Positions 47,231 through 56,494 of a stretch of 64,000 nt of DNA are shown here, in pieces. The translations under genes and the position numbers were made by a program. How positions within the stretch are numbered: the first letter of the stretch is position 1; each line of letters begins with the position of its first letter. The notes below the pieces were generated by a model. The model saw only the letters and a program-made list of their open reading frames with translations. It had not been told where the DNA came from and did not search any database. The stretch is from Roseibium aquae (GTDB lineage: Bacteria; Pseudomonadota; Alphaproteobacteria; Rhizobiales; Stappiaceae): the NCBI RefSeq assembly GCF_008711285.1, contig NZ_VXDC01000005.1:280330-344329 (forward strand), given 5' to 3'.

Positions 47231-48769
47231 ATGGCCATTTCCGCAAAGCTTGAGATCCGCCAGAGCCAATCACTGGTCATGACGCCGCAGCTGATGCAGG
47301 CGATCAAGCTTTTGCAACTTTCAAACCTGGATCTGGCCGCCTATGTCGAAACCGAGCTGGAGCGGAATCCGTTTCTGGATGTTGCCGAGGCGGACGGCTC
47401 CTCGCAGGAAAGCGGCCCTGACGGCGATCCTGCCGATATTGGCCCGGCCGGAGATGCTTCGTCCTCCGAGGGCGAAGCGGGCGACTGGATGCAGAGCGAC
47501 TTGGAGACCGGCGCCGAAGCGATCGCATCCCGGATGGACACCGATCTTGGAAATGTGTTTCAGGATGAGCCTGGGACAACGGCGACGCGCGATCAGCCGA
47601 TCGTGAGTATGGGAGAGGGGCTGAAGGCTCCGTCCGGCGGCGGGCCGGGCGAGGACTACAATCTCGAAGCCTTCGTGGCGGAAAACGAGACGCTTGCTCA
47701 TTTGCTTGAAGACCAGATGAACCTTGTTCTATCCGATCCAGTGGACAAGATGATCGGCCGGCTTCTGGTGAATTCTGTCGACGAAAACGGTTATCTGGAT
47801 CTCGATCTGCGCGACGCCGCCGAGCGCCTTTCGGTCCCGGAACGGCGTGTTGAAGAGATCCTTGGGATATTGCAAACCTTTGAGCCGGCAGGGGTGTTTG
47901 CACGGGATCTGGCCGAGTGCCTCAAGTTGCAGCTGATCGACAAGAACAGATACGATCCTGCCATGGCGGCGCTCATCGAGAACATCGAGCTTCTGGCGCG
48001 CCGGGACCTGCCGGCCTTGCGCCGTATTTGCGGGGTCGATGATGAAGACCTTGCCGAAATGATCCGCGAGATCCGGGCTCTCGATCCGAAACCTGGCAGC
48101 ATATTCGGTCTTGCGCCGCTCCAGCCTGTGGTGCCCGATGTTCTTGTCCGCCAGGCACCAGGCGGCGGGTGGGCGGTAGAGCTCAACACCGAAACCCTGC
48201 CCAAGGTTTTGGTGAACCAAACATATTTCGCCAGCGTCACGAAAACAGCGCGGGGTGAGACGGACAAGCAATACCTGACCGATTGCCTGCAAACCGCGAA
48301 CTGGCTGGTCAAGAGCCTGGACCAGCGGGCAAAGACGATCCTGAAGGTCTCGACCGAAATCGTGCGTCAGCAGGACAGGTTCATGGCGTATGGCGTGGAG
48401 CATTTGAGACCGCTCAACCTCAAGACGATCGCCGACGCTATTGAAATGCATGAATCGACCGTCAGCCGGGTTACATCGAACAAGTATATGGCAACCCCCC
48501 GCGGGATCTTTGAGTTGAAGTACTTTTTCACCTCAGCCATTGCCGCGACGGGCGGAGACGACGCGCATTCTGCTGAAGCGGTGCGTCATCGGATCAAGGT
48601 TTTGATTGATGGCGAGTCGCCCAACGCCATTCTCTCGGACGACGCGATTGTGAAAATTCTGAATGGCGATGGCATCGATATCGCCCGGCGTACTGTGGCG
48701 AAATACCGGGAGGCAATGAAACTGGGCAGTTCGGTTCAGCGTCGCCGCGAGAAAAAATCACGCTTGTGA
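47231..48769 (+). CDS. rpoN: RNA polymerase sigma-54 factor
   Basis: Sigma-54 directs RNA polymerase to -24/-12 promoters that need enhancer-binding activators. The 512-aa protein has region I (LVMTPQLMQAIKLLQLSNLDL, about residues 16-36, quoted as a landmark), an acidic region II (about 55-135) and the core-binding and DNA-binding domains. The RpoN box ARRTVAKYREAMKL is at the C-terminus. The ATG is preceded by AAAGGGAGTCAATTCGCCTGA. Confidence 0.96.
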   Translation: MAISAKLEIRQSQSLVMTPQLMQAIKLLQLSNLDLAAYVETELERNPFLDVAEADGSSQESGPDGDPADIGPAGDASSSEGEAGDWMQSDLETGAEAIASRMDTDLGNVFQDEPGTTATRDQPIVSMGEGLKAPSGGGPGEDYNLEAFVAENETLAHLLEDQMNLVLSDPVDKMIGRLLVNSVDENGYLDLDLRDAAERLSVPERRVEEILGILQTFEPAGVFARDLAECLKLQLIDKNRYDPAMAALIENIELLARRDLPALRRICGVDDEDLAEMIREIRALDPKPGSIFGLAPLQPVVPDVLVRQAPGGGWAVELNTETLPKVLVNQTYFASVTKTARGETDKQYLTDCLQTANWLVKSLDQRAKTILKVSTEIVRQQDRFMAYGVEHLRPLNLKTIADAIEMHESTVSRVTSNKYMATPRGIFELKYFFTSAIAATGGDDAHSAEAVRHRIKVLIDGESPNAILSDDAIVKILNGDGIDIARRTVAKYREAMKLGSSVQRRREKKSRL

Positions 48770-49059
48770 CCATCTGCCGGTGGCGACGATGGTTGCCAGG
48801 CTTGTCTTCCCAGGTGGCGGACTGCCGGGGTGCGAAAGGCATCAAAGATGCCGGCGGCCAGCGCCATGGCCGTAAATGGCCGGATCATCTCGATTGACAG
48901 AGGGGCGGCCACTGCCTATACGGGCGCCTCTGTATAAGCACGGTAGGGGATGGCGCTCCGGCGCTGACTGGTCCATTCTGTAGGCTTGGGGTGCTGGTCA
49001 CCTCAAGCGCTGGCGGCAAGCCAGCGACCCTCAGGTCCACACAAGAAAAAGAGGTCCCC
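48770..49059 (+). other. Intergenic leader between rpoN and hpf
   Basis: 290 bases without a gene. A perfect 6-bp hairpin (CGCTGG at 49008-49013 and CCAGCG at 49021-49026) lies just upstream of the hpf ribosome site, and other GC-rich inverted repeats occur near 48870-48940. It probably holds the rpoN terminator and the hpf promoter. I see no promoter boxes that I would defend. Confidence 0.45.
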
Positions 49060-49647
49060 ATGGCATTGCGGATTTCGGGAAAACACGTTGATATCGGCGA
49101 CGCGCTTCGCGGTCATATCAACGACCGAATTGAAGAGGCGCTCGAGAAATATTTCGATGGCGGCTACACAGGCCATGTCACACTGAGTCGGGAAGGCAAC
49201 GGTTTCAAGTCGGAATGCGCTCTTCATTTGGATACCGGAATCGTTCTTCAGGTTTCCGCTCAGGACCATGATCCGCGGGCGAGCTTCGAGCGCGCCGCGG
49301 AGAAGATCGATAAGCGCTTGCGCCGGTACAAGCGCAAGCTAAAGGACCACCATGCCCATAATGGTCATGGCAAGGAGATGTTTGAGGCAGCGTCCTACGT
49401 TCTGGCTTCGACGGAAGAGGAAGAGGAACTGCCGGCGGACTACAATCCGCTCGTGATTGCAGAGACCGCGGCAAAGGTGAAAACCATGACCGTCGGGATG
49501 GCCGTCATGGAGCTGGATCTGACCGAAGCGCCGGTCGTCCTGTTCAAAAACGCCGCGAACGGTGGCATAAATGTGGTTTACCGCCGTGTTGACGGAAATA
49601 TTGGCTGGATCGATCCGGCATTGACGGAACGGGCTGCAGCCGAATAA
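49060..49647 (+). CDS. hpf: Ribosome hibernation-promoting factor, long form
   Basis: Long HPF dimerises 70S ribosomes into inactive 100S particles in stationary phase or starvation. The 195-aa protein has the N-terminal RaiA-like domain (LRISGKHVDIGDALRGHI through RRYKRKLKDHH, residues 3-104). After a linker comes the C-terminal dimerisation domain (MTVGMAVMELDLTEAPVVLFKN and VVYRRVDGNIGWIDP). ATG 49060 follows AAAAAGAGGTCCCC; the longer frame is rejected. It follows rpoN, the usual location. Confidence 0.94.
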   Translation: MALRISGKHVDIGDALRGHINDRIEEALEKYFDGGYTGHVTLSREGNGFKSECALHLDTGIVLQVSAQDHDPRASFERAAEKIDKRLRRYKRKLKDHHAHNGHGKEMFEAASYVLASTEEEEELPADYNPLVIAETAAKVKTMTVGMAVMELDLTEAPVVLFKNAANGGINVVYRRVDGNIGWIDPALTERAAAE

Positions 49648-49701
49648 CACGAACACACGGCCGGATCCGTTGGGTCCGGCCGAAACCCACGCGTAGGCGG
49701 A

Positions 49702-50172
49702 ATGATGGATCTAGGCGATCTACTGAAAAAGGAAGCGGTGACTTGCGGGCTGAAGGCCAAAAGTAAAAAGCAGGTCATCCAGGATCTGGCGGCCCAGGCA
49801 TCTGCGGACACCGGATTGTCGGAACGAGAGATCTTCGACACGTTGCTCCAGCGGGAGCGCCTTGGCTCCACCGGCGTGGGCCACGGCATTGCCATCCCGC
49901 ATGGCAAACTCACCCGCCTGGACCGACTAGTCGGCTACTTCGCCCGGCTGGATCGGCCAATTGATTTCGATGCTCTGGACGACGAGCCAGTGGATCTGGT
50001 GTTTCTCCTTCTGGCACCCGAAGGCGCGGGTGCCGATCATTTGAAAGCTCTTGCGCGGATCGCACGCCAGTTGCGGGACGGTTCCGTTGCACACAACATT
50101 CGGCAGGCAGCCGATGCCGGGGCGATCTTCGCCCTGTTGACCCAACCGCTGGCGTCCTCGAACGCGGCCTGA
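49702..50172 (+). CDS. ptsN: Nitrogen PTS component EIIA-Ntr
   Basis: PtsN accepts phosphate in the nitrogen-related phosphotransferase system and regulates, among other things, potassium uptake and stress responses. The 156-aa protein has the EIIA fold with the phosphorylated His67 in HGIAIPHGK and the conserved LLAPEGAGADHLKALARIARQL. Two ATG codons in a row start the gene. It follows hpf by 54 bases, completing the rpoN-hpf-ptsN group. Confidence 0.94.
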   Translation: MMDLGDLLKKEAVTCGLKAKSKKQVIQDLAAQASADTGLSEREIFDTLLQRERLGSTGVGHGIAIPHGKLTRLDRLVGYFARLDRPIDFDALDDEPVDLVFLLLAPEGAGADHLKALARIARQLRDGSVAHNIRQAADAGAIFALLTQPLASSNAA

Positions 50173-50204
50173 CCGTCATAGTCCCCGTCAGGACAGTGAC
50201 GGTC
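50171..50204. terminator. Hairpin between convergent ptsN and opgH-like genes
   Basis: An 8-bp inverted repeat, GACCGTCA (50171-50178) and TGACGGTC (50197-50204), begins at the ptsN stop. No T-run follows. Its position between convergent genes suggests a transcription end. Confidence 0.4.
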
Positions 50205-50255
50205 CGATGCCGTGTAAGCGCGATCCGGTCGATCGTTTGACGGGTTCGCCGGCGG

Positions 50256-52088
50256 TCAGACCTCGACCGGAACCGGCGTCAACTCCGGGTCCCCTTCAGA
50301 TGGAGGATTGGGAGTAGAGAAGCCGATCGCGGTGAGAATTGGAAGCCTCAGCGCCAGAAGCGTCGATGGCGGGCAGATTTCTTCGGGCAGCCGCCAAAGT
50401 GTCGTCCGGTACGCCGCCCATCCGATGATTGATGTCGACGTTGCGACCGCAAAGGGAATCGCGAAAAGCGGGCCCACGGCAAGCGGGATAATTGGCCAGA
50501 TCAACCCAAGGGGCTGCGTGCTCATCCAGGCTGCCGCCGTCGCACCGAACAGGGTTTGCGGCCAAAGCTTGCTGGCGGCCAATCGAAGCGGAAGCCGCGC
50601 GACACCTCGCGCCTGGGCTCCCCACCCGATCTTCCTGCCAAAGATCAGACCTCCCATGAATAGGCTGTGAGCCACGGACATGATCGGCGCCAACATGGCG
50701 GAATAAAGAATTTCGGTCGCCGAACCGGCCACGACCCGGAATGCGCCGCCATAACTTTGGCGGGACCGGCGGCGCGATACAATGTCGGCCACCGTGGCGA
50801 TTTTTGGCGCGAACACCATGGTCATAACGGTGAAGAACAGGATCACCCCGCTGTCGGCCCGAAATGGCGCGTATCCCGTGGTGACATAGCCAAGCGTTGC
50901 GGCCCCGATCATAAAGCCCAGCCACGCCGGTGAACTCAAAAACATGAGCATGGCCAGCGCGAGCTGGACCCGGCTGATCGGCAGCAGGCCCGGCAATGTC
51001 AGCAGCCGGCGGTACTGCAAGTTCCCTTGACACCAGCGCAGATCGCGGCGGATGAACTCCAGAAGATGCGGAGGGTTTTCCTCGTAGGAACCATCCTCCA
51101 CCGGGAGAACGCGGCATTCGAACCCGGCCCGGCGCATCAGCACCGCTTCGACCTGGTCATGGGATAGGATCGGCCCGCTCAATGGACCGGTTCCGGGAAG
51201 CTCCGGCAGGCGGCAATGGGTTGTGAAAGGCGCGAGCCGCAGGATGGCATTGTGCCCCCAATAAGGGCCGCAATCGCCCTGCCACCAGGCGCTGCCGATG
51301 GTGTAGGACCGCATGCCAAGGCGCATGCCGAACTGGAAGATCCGGGCGAATGCGCTCGCGGTCGGGAGGCCGACGGCCAGGCTTTGCAGGATGCCGAGGC
51401 GCGGATTGGCGTCCATCTTCCGGACCATGTCGAGCACGGTTTGGGCCGACATGACACTGTCAGCGTCCAGAACCAGCGCATAGTCGTGCTGTGCCCCCCA
51501 GCGATCGCAAAAATCTGCGATGTTGCCGGCCTTGAAACCCGTATTCACTTGCCGGCGCCGGTAGGCAATCCGAAGGCGGTTGCCCCAAATGGCCTGAAGA
51601 CGAGCGACCATTTCCTCTTCCGCAAGCGCGATCTCATCCGAGGAACTGTCGCTGAGAACATAAAGCGCGAATTTCCGGACGGCACCGCCCTGCTGCAATT
51701 CGGCCAAGAGCGCCGATAGATTTGTCTCAAGCCGGTCCACGTCTTCGTCGCGAATGCAGGATAGGATCGCGGTTGACGATGGGATTGGCTGTGATGTTGA
51801 ACCCGGATCGATGGGGCAAACCGCGCTGACCGGATCTTTTGCGAAACGCATGATGAGCAAGCCGATGACGGCGTTCAGGAAGCCGATAATCGTCCATGGC
51901 AGTGTCACCATGAAGCAGGCGAGGATAAACAGATCCAGCGGGCCAAGACCGCCGGGCGATAATGTGAACGCCATCAGGGCCGAGAGTCCGAAAAACAGGG
52001 ACAGGACGGCTCCAGCAAAAAAGGCGCGCCGCAGTTTTGTGCGGATGGGCCTTGCGGTGGCGGGCGATTTCATCAATTCATCGGTCAT
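50256..52088 (-). CDS. opgH: Glucans biosynthesis glucosyltransferase (OpgH/MdoH-like)
   Basis: An inner-membrane GT2 glucosyltransferase of about 610 aa that should make osmoregulated periplasmic glucan from UDP-glucose. Two N-terminal membrane helices precede the GT-A domain with VLDADSVMS (DxD) and the QxxRW-like RRDLRWCQGNLQY. Further helices follow from about residue 355. It is shorter at both ends than E. coli OpgH (847 aa). No opgG or opgC is adjacent. ATG 52088 (MTDELMK) is chosen over the longer reading from 52121. The gene is divergent from the dehydrogenase at 52170. Confidence 0.88.
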   Translation of the reverse strand: MTDELMKSPATARPIRTKLRRAFFAGAVLSLFFGLSALMAFTLSPGGLGPLDLFILACFMVTLPWTIIGFLNAVIGLLIMRFAKDPVSAVCPIDPGSTSQPIPSSTAILSCIRDEDVDRLETNLSALLAELQQGGAVRKFALYVLSDSSSDEIALAEEEMVARLQAIWGNRLRIAYRRRQVNTGFKAGNIADFCDRWGAQHDYALVLDADSVMSAQTVLDMVRKMDANPRLGILQSLAVGLPTASAFARIFQFGMRLGMRSYTIGSAWWQGDCGPYWGHNAILRLAPFTTHCRLPELPGTGPLSGPILSHDQVEAVLMRRAGFECRVLPVEDGSYEENPPHLLEFIRRDLRWCQGNLQYRRLLTLPGLLPISRVQLALAMLMFLSSPAWLGFMIGAATLGYVTTGYAPFRADSGVILFFTVMTMVFAPKIATVADIVSRRRSRQSYGGAFRVVAGSATEILYSAMLAPIMSVAHSLFMGGLIFGRKIGWGAQARGVARLPLRLAASKLWPQTLFGATAAAWMSTQPLGLIWPIIPLAVGPLFAIPFAVATSTSIIGWAAYRTTLWRLPEEICPPSTLLALRLPILTAIGFSTPNPPSEGDPELTPVPVEV

Positions 52089-52169
52089 GATCGGGTGTTC
52101 CAAAACAGCGCCATGGCGCAATTTTTGTTTTGCTAAAAGCTTTTACGGCAGATGCGAAGAGGTGGTTTA

Positions 52170-53228
52170 ATGCCGGCTGTCAACAAGAGCGAGGATGGAG
52201 CTTCCGGGATCGCAGATAGGGCCGCCCGCGCACTTTGGTATGTGGGTGAAGGGCGATGCGAGATCCAAACAGAACTCATTGCCCCCCCGGAGCATGGAAA
52301 AGTGGCCGTTCGGACCCATGCCAGCGGCATCAGCAGGGGTACCGAGCGCCTCGTGTTGTTGGGACAGATCCCCACCAGTGAAATGGACCGTATGAAAGCT
52401 CCTTTCCAGGCGGGTGATTTCCCGTTTCCCGTCAAATACGGTTATGCTTGTGTCGGGACTGTGGCAACGGCTCAGGGCATCCTTGCAGGCCGGCGGGTTT
52501 TTTGTTTGCATCCCCATCAAACCTCCTTTGTGGTTCCAGAACACGCGTGCCATCCGGTTCCCGACGACGTGCCGTCGGACAGGGCGGTGCTGGCTGCCAA
52601 TATGGAAACGGCACTTAACGCGTTATGGGATGGAAAGCCCTCACCTGCAGATCACATCTGTGTGGTCGGTGGCGGGGTGGTTGGATTGCTGATCGCTTAT
52701 CTTTGCGCGAAAATACCGGGAACGCGGGTGACTGTTGCCGATACCGATCCGGGCCGCGCCAAGTTGGCGCAAGCATTCGGATGCTGTTTTGCCTTGCCCG
52801 AGTCTTGTCCGCCGTCCCAGGATCTCGTGTTTCATGCCAGCGCTTCGGCGCAAGGACTGGACACCGCTCTTTCCGCGGCCGGAAAGGAAGCTGCCGTTGT
52901 GGAGGTGAGCTGGTATGGGGCAAGCACTGTTCCTGTCGCCCTGGGCGGTCCATTTCATAGCCAGCGGCTGAAAATCGTGTCGAGCCAGGTTGGCACCATT
53001 CCACCCGACCGCAGGAACCGCTGGTCTTTTGACCGGCGCCTGTCGGCGGCCCTCTCCCTTTTGAACGATCCTGTTCTGGATCTTTTGATTTCCGACCGTA
53101 TGTCTTTTGAAGACCTGCCGGACCAGCTTCCGGCATTCCTGACCGAACCGCAAGGCGGCCTTGCGGCGGTCGTGGAATACCCGGAGCCATCTGCGCGACT
53201 ACCACACCCGTTAGAATTGGATGTTTGA
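52170..53228 (+). CDS. MDR-superfamily dehydrogenase without catalytic-zinc cysteine
   Basis: A 352-aa medium-chain dehydrogenase-like protein. The GroES-like domain contains ASGISRGTERLVLLGQIP, where the usual zinc-binding Cys of GxCxxD is absent. The Rossmann motif is VVGGGVVGLLIAYLCA (about residues 168-183). The overall style is closest to BchC-like and related zinc-independent MDR proteins. The ATG at 52170 follows GAGGTGGTTTA. It is the first of four tightly packed genes with a PTPS-like protein, a GT4 glycosyltransferase and a methyltransferase. Together they suggest a small-molecule pathway whose product I cannot name. Confidence 0.82.
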   Translation: MPAVNKSEDGASGIADRAARALWYVGEGRCEIQTELIAPPEHGKVAVRTHASGISRGTERLVLLGQIPTSEMDRMKAPFQAGDFPFPVKYGYACVGTVATAQGILAGRRVFCLHPHQTSFVVPEHACHPVPDDVPSDRAVLAANMETALNALWDGKPSPADHICVVGGGVVGLLIAYLCAKIPGTRVTVADTDPGRAKLAQAFGCCFALPESCPPSQDLVFHASASAQGLDTALSAAGKEAAVVEVSWYGASTVPVALGGPFHSQRLKIVSSQVGTIPPDRRNRWSFDRRLSAALSLLNDPVLDLLISDRMSFEDLPDQLPAFLTEPQGGLAAVVEYPEPSARLPHPLELDV

Positions 53229-53229
53229 A

Positions 53230-53631
53230 ATGTTTGCAGTTGAAGTCCGCGATCACGTGATGATTGCACATTCCTTCAAAGGGGACCTGTTCGGTCCAGC
53301 CCAGGCGTTGCACGGGGCGACATTTGTCATCGATGCGGCGTTCATGTCTGAAAAACTTGATGAAAACGGTGTCGTGATCGATATCGGGCGGGCGCATGAG
53401 GCGTTGAAGGAAGTCCTGGAACCGCTGAACTACAAAAATCTCGACGACCTGCCGGAGTTCGAGGGCATCAACACAACGACGGAATTCTTGACCAAATACG
53501 TCCATGATCACTTGGCCCGGGCTGCGCGGGAAAACCGTCTGGGCCGGCCTGGACCGGAGCTTGACGCCATTCGGGTGACGATCTCAGAGAGCCATGTCGC
53601 CCGGGCATGGTATGAAGCGCGGATTGCCTGA
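53230..53631 (+). CDS. Degenerate 6-pyruvoyl/6-carboxytetrahydropterin synthase-like protein
   Basis: A 133-aa T-fold protein. Two zinc-type His remain (His14 in IAHSF and His28 in LHGATF), but the third ligand of HGH is Ala30 here. The catalytic LDH dyad reads LNY, and the protein contains no Cys at all, whereas QueD and PTPS use an active-site Cys. The C-terminal Glu in ISESHVARAWYE is kept. It may bind a pterin-like or other ligand or catalyse a different reaction, so the queD symbol is not used. ATG 53221 is an alternative start. It is one base after the dehydrogenase and five before the glycosyltransferase. Confidence 0.8.
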   Translation: MFAVEVRDHVMIAHSFKGDLFGPAQALHGATFVIDAAFMSEKLDENGVVIDIGRAHEALKEVLEPLNYKNLDDLPEFEGINTTTEFLTKYVHDHLARAARENRLGRPGPELDAIRVTISESHVARAWYEARIA

Positions 53632-53636
53632 GCCCC

Positions 53637-54725
53637 ATGGCCGATCTGGTTTTTGCCTATCCGGGCGACCTGGAGACACCCACGGGTGGGTATATATATG
53701 ATCGCAGGATCATAGAGGGCCTGCGGCAATTGGGAGTGACGGTGGATCCATTGCCGCTTGGCGAGGGGTTTCCGTTTCCGGGTGCAATCACCTGCGAGAC
53801 GGCGGCGCAACTGCTGATGGGGCTGATCGAAGGTCAACGGGCCGTCATTGACGGTCTGGCCTTTGGTGCCATGCATGCCCATGCGGCGCGGATCGCCCGT
53901 TGTCTGGATCTGACGGCTCTGATCCATCACCCCTTGTATCTGGAGACCGGGTTGTCGGCCGCCCAGGCGAGGGCTTTCAAGGATCAGGAACGTGTGTCCG
54001 TCCAGGCTGCGGCCCGTGTCATCGTCACCAGCCCGGCAACGGCGAACCAGGTGTGCCGCGATTTCGGTGTTCATCCCGATCGCGTGTCCGTCGTGGTGCC
54101 CGGAGTTGACAAGCCGGCGCTGCCGGTCCCGGCCGGGTTGCGAGCCAACACACCCTTCCAATTGTTGTCCGTTGGCACGCTGACACGGCGCAAGGGGTTT
54201 GATTTGCTCTTTTCGGCTCTGAAGGATCTGACAGATCTCGACTGGCATCTGGACATTGTCGGAGACGACACCCGGGACAGCGCTTACGCTGCGCAACTCA
54301 TCCGGCAGATTTCTGAAACGCAGTTGACGGACCGGGTGACATTCCACGGGGCCGTTTCCCCGTCGGATTTGTGGGAACACTATACCAAGGCGGACGCGTT
54401 CGTTCTGGCCAGCCGCTATGAGGGCTACGGCATGGCTTATATCGAGGCAATCGCCCACGGACTTCCGGTGATCGGAAGCGGTGGCGGCGCCGTGCGCGAA
54501 ACCCTCCCGCCGGATGCCGCGATCTATTGCGGCCAAGAAAATGTTGATGCGATCAAGTCCGCTCTGCGCCGCGTGATAAGCGATCCGGAGTTGCGGCACA
54601 CAATGGCAAATGCGGCACGGCAGAGGGCGCAGGCCTTACCGGATTGGGGCGCGTCCGCTTCCCGCTTCGCCGATGCCGTTTTCGGTCACGCTGGTCCGCA
54701 TTTGAAATCTGGAGACAAGATATGA
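53637..54725 (+). CDS. GT4-family glycosyltransferase
   Basis: A 362-aa GT-B glycosyltransferase. The N-terminal domain begins with the loop TPTGGYIYDRRII. The C-terminal nucleotide-sugar domain has LLSVGTLTRRKGFDLLFSAL (about residues 183-202) and the ExxxxxxxE pattern in SRYEGYGMAYIEAIAHGLPVI. The donor and acceptor are unknown. It is packed between the PTPS-like gene and a methyltransferase with an ATGA overlap, so the four genes are clearly one operon. No polysaccharide export genes are near, which favours a soluble small-molecule acceptor. Confidence 0.87.
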   Translation: MADLVFAYPGDLETPTGGYIYDRRIIEGLRQLGVTVDPLPLGEGFPFPGAITCETAAQLLMGLIEGQRAVIDGLAFGAMHAHAARIARCLDLTALIHHPLYLETGLSAAQARAFKDQERVSVQAAARVIVTSPATANQVCRDFGVHPDRVSVVVPGVDKPALPVPAGLRANTPFQLLSVGTLTRRKGFDLLFSALKDLTDLDWHLDIVGDDTRDSAYAAQLIRQISETQLTDRVTFHGAVSPSDLWEHYTKADAFVLASRYEGYGMAYIEAIAHGLPVIGSGGGAVRETLPPDAAIYCGQENVDAIKSALRRVISDPELRHTMANAARQRAQALPDWGASASRFADAVFGHAGPHLKSGDKI

Positions 54726-55531
54726 GCGGGTTTTCCGCTGACTGGCTGGCGTTGCGGGAGCCTTTCGATTTGAAGGCGCGCAATGCAGAGGTGGAAACGG
54801 CGTTTGAGAACGCGCTCCCCGCGGGTGAGGTCACGGTTCTGGACCTTGCCAGCGGCGCCGGTTCGACGGTCGCTGCCTTGGACCAACGGCTGCGGGCGGG
54901 CGGGCGTTCCTCATTGTCCTGGATCCTGACCGATAACGACGCGGGACTGCTCGGGCATGCCAAAGACCGGTATGCGAATGTTGGAACCACACGCGTATCG
55001 GTTCGGCAGGCCGATCTGGCTCTGGAATTGGAGCGTCTTCCGTTTTCAGACGTGGACGCGGTCACGACCTCCGCGTTTCTGGATCTCGTCGATCACCGCT
55101 TTGTGGAGCGTCTTGCCGGCTGCGTGATCGCGCATCGCCAGCCGTTTCTGGCCAGCTTGAGCTATGACGGACGCACGCAGATCACGCCGGGCCATGCGTA
55201 TGACACCATCGTTGTCGAAGCGGTGAACCGCCACCAGAAAACGGACAAGGGCTTTGGCGCGGCATTGGGACCTGATGCAGCGGACTTTGCGATAGGCCTG
55301 TTCCAGAGCGCTGGGCTTACGGTCATTCGCGGCCATTCGGATTGGCTAATTCCGCCAGGCGCCGCCGCGATACAAATGGAACTGATCAGTGGCTGGCGGG
55401 CGGCGGCCGGTGAGATGGACCTTGCTGCCGATCTTCTGTCGGCGTGGTTCGAAGACCGGATGCGTCTGGTCGGGGAGGCCCGGCTTTCGATCCGCGTCGG
55501 CCATATCGATTTCGCGGTCATGCCGTCATAG
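54722..55531 (+). CDS. Class I SAM-dependent methyltransferase
   Basis: A 269-aa Rossmann-type methyltransferase with the SAM motif VLDLASGAGSTVAAL (about residues 39-53), the acidic TDNDAGLLGHAKDR and VDAVTTSAFLDLVDHRFVERL. ATG 54722 overlaps the glycosyltransferase stop. It is the last gene of the four-gene operon. The substrate is probably the same metabolite that the MDR, PTPS-like and GT4 proteins act on. Confidence 0.84.
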   Translation: MSGFSADWLALREPFDLKARNAEVETAFENALPAGEVTVLDLASGAGSTVAALDQRLRAGGRSSLSWILTDNDAGLLGHAKDRYANVGTTRVSVRQADLALELERLPFSDVDAVTTSAFLDLVDHRFVERLAGCVIAHRQPFLASLSYDGRTQITPGHAYDTIVVEAVNRHQKTDKGFGAALGPDAADFAIGLFQSAGLTVIRGHSDWLIPPGAAAIQMELISGWRAAAGEMDLAADLLSAWFEDRMRLVGEARLSIRVGHIDFAVMPS

Positions 55532-55729
55532 CCGCACCCGGCCCCCAGCGGTCCGGGCCAACGGTGACACACTTTTTCGTTCTGGTGATTCTTCACTTTG
55601 TGCCGAGAAAGAACTTGCGTGGTCTTGCCGGATAAGGTTCGCTTGCCTTGCGGTGTTTCTGGGCAATGAGGCCGTCAAGGACGGCCGGGCGATGGGTTCC
55701 AGCGAGCTTCCGCAAGAGGAGGACCGATC

Positions 55730-56494
55730 ATGCGGCATGTTTGCATGTTGGCTGCAATGCTCGTCCTGATCATCGGATCAGCGGGCGCGGTTCGGTCCGC
55801 CGAAATCGTCAGGCTCGTTGCAGGTGAGGGCTTCTACCCTCAAATGTTTCTTGAGCGTGGCCAGCCGCGCGGATATGCGATCGATATCGCCCGCGCGGTT
55901 CTGGAAGAGGCTGGCTACGACGTCCACGTTGAGGTTCTGCCTTGGGCCCGCGCCCAAATCGAAATGCTCAAGCACGGGGCGGTGATCACGGGTGTCAGCA
56001 AAACACAAGACCGGATCGACGCCGGTTTTCTTTTCACCGACATTGTTTTCTCAGACCCGACCGTACTGATTGCCAAGGCTGGCACAACGATGGGCTTTGA
56101 AACTGCGGGAGATCTTCACGGACTGGTTGTTGGGATCCAGCGCGGCGCTTCCTATGGACCCGTCTTCGAGGCGGCCCGCCCGCACATGATCATTGAGGAA
56201 GACGACAGCAAGGAGCAGCGTCTACGTAAGATCGTCGCCGGCCGCATCGATTTAGGGGTGTTTTCAGGCACCGGTCCGGCCTATCTTTTGTTTGCGTCCC
56301 AGTCGTTGGGTCTGTCTCGCGAAGAGTTCAAAATCTTTGAGAAACCCTTGGAATTTGACCTTCTTCACATGGCCGTTTCACGTGACAGCCCCCGGGCTGA
56401 CGGGATGATCGAAAAGCTCAACTCCGCCATCGTCAAGCTCACCTTGGACGGCACGATCGAAAGATTGCATCGGGCGTATGGCCATGGCTTCTAG
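55730..56494 (+). CDS. Periplasmic solute-binding protein family 3
   Basis: A 254-aa exported binding protein with a signal peptide (MLAAMLVLIIGSAGAVRSAE). The mature domain follows family 3: GYAIDIARAVLEEAGYDVHVEVLPWARAQIEM, later ITGVSKTQDRIDAGFLFTD. No permease or ATPase is adjacent, so it may be an orphan or a sensor-like protein. The ATG follows GAGGAGGACCGATC, a strong ribosome site. It lies between two sets of biosynthetic genes and may or may not belong with them. Confidence 0.85.
   Translation: MRHVCMLAAMLVLIIGSAGAVRSAEIVRLVAGEGFYPQMFLERGQPRGYAIDIARAVLEEAGYDVHVEVLPWARAQIEMLKHGAVITGVSKTQDRIDAGFLFTDIVFSDPTVLIAKAGTTMGFETAGDLHGLVVGIQRGASYGPVFEAARPHMIIEEDDSKEQRLRKIVAGRIDLGVFSGTGPAYLLFASQSLGLSREEFKIFEKPLEFDLLHMAVSRDSPRADGMIEKLNSAIVKLTLDGTIERLHRAYGHGF

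Noticed and set aside
53230..53631. Annotation as QueD for queuosine synthesis (queG is present at 18539-19696)
   Set aside because: The active-site Cys, one zinc His and the catalytic Asp-His pair are missing, and the neighbours are not queuosine genes.
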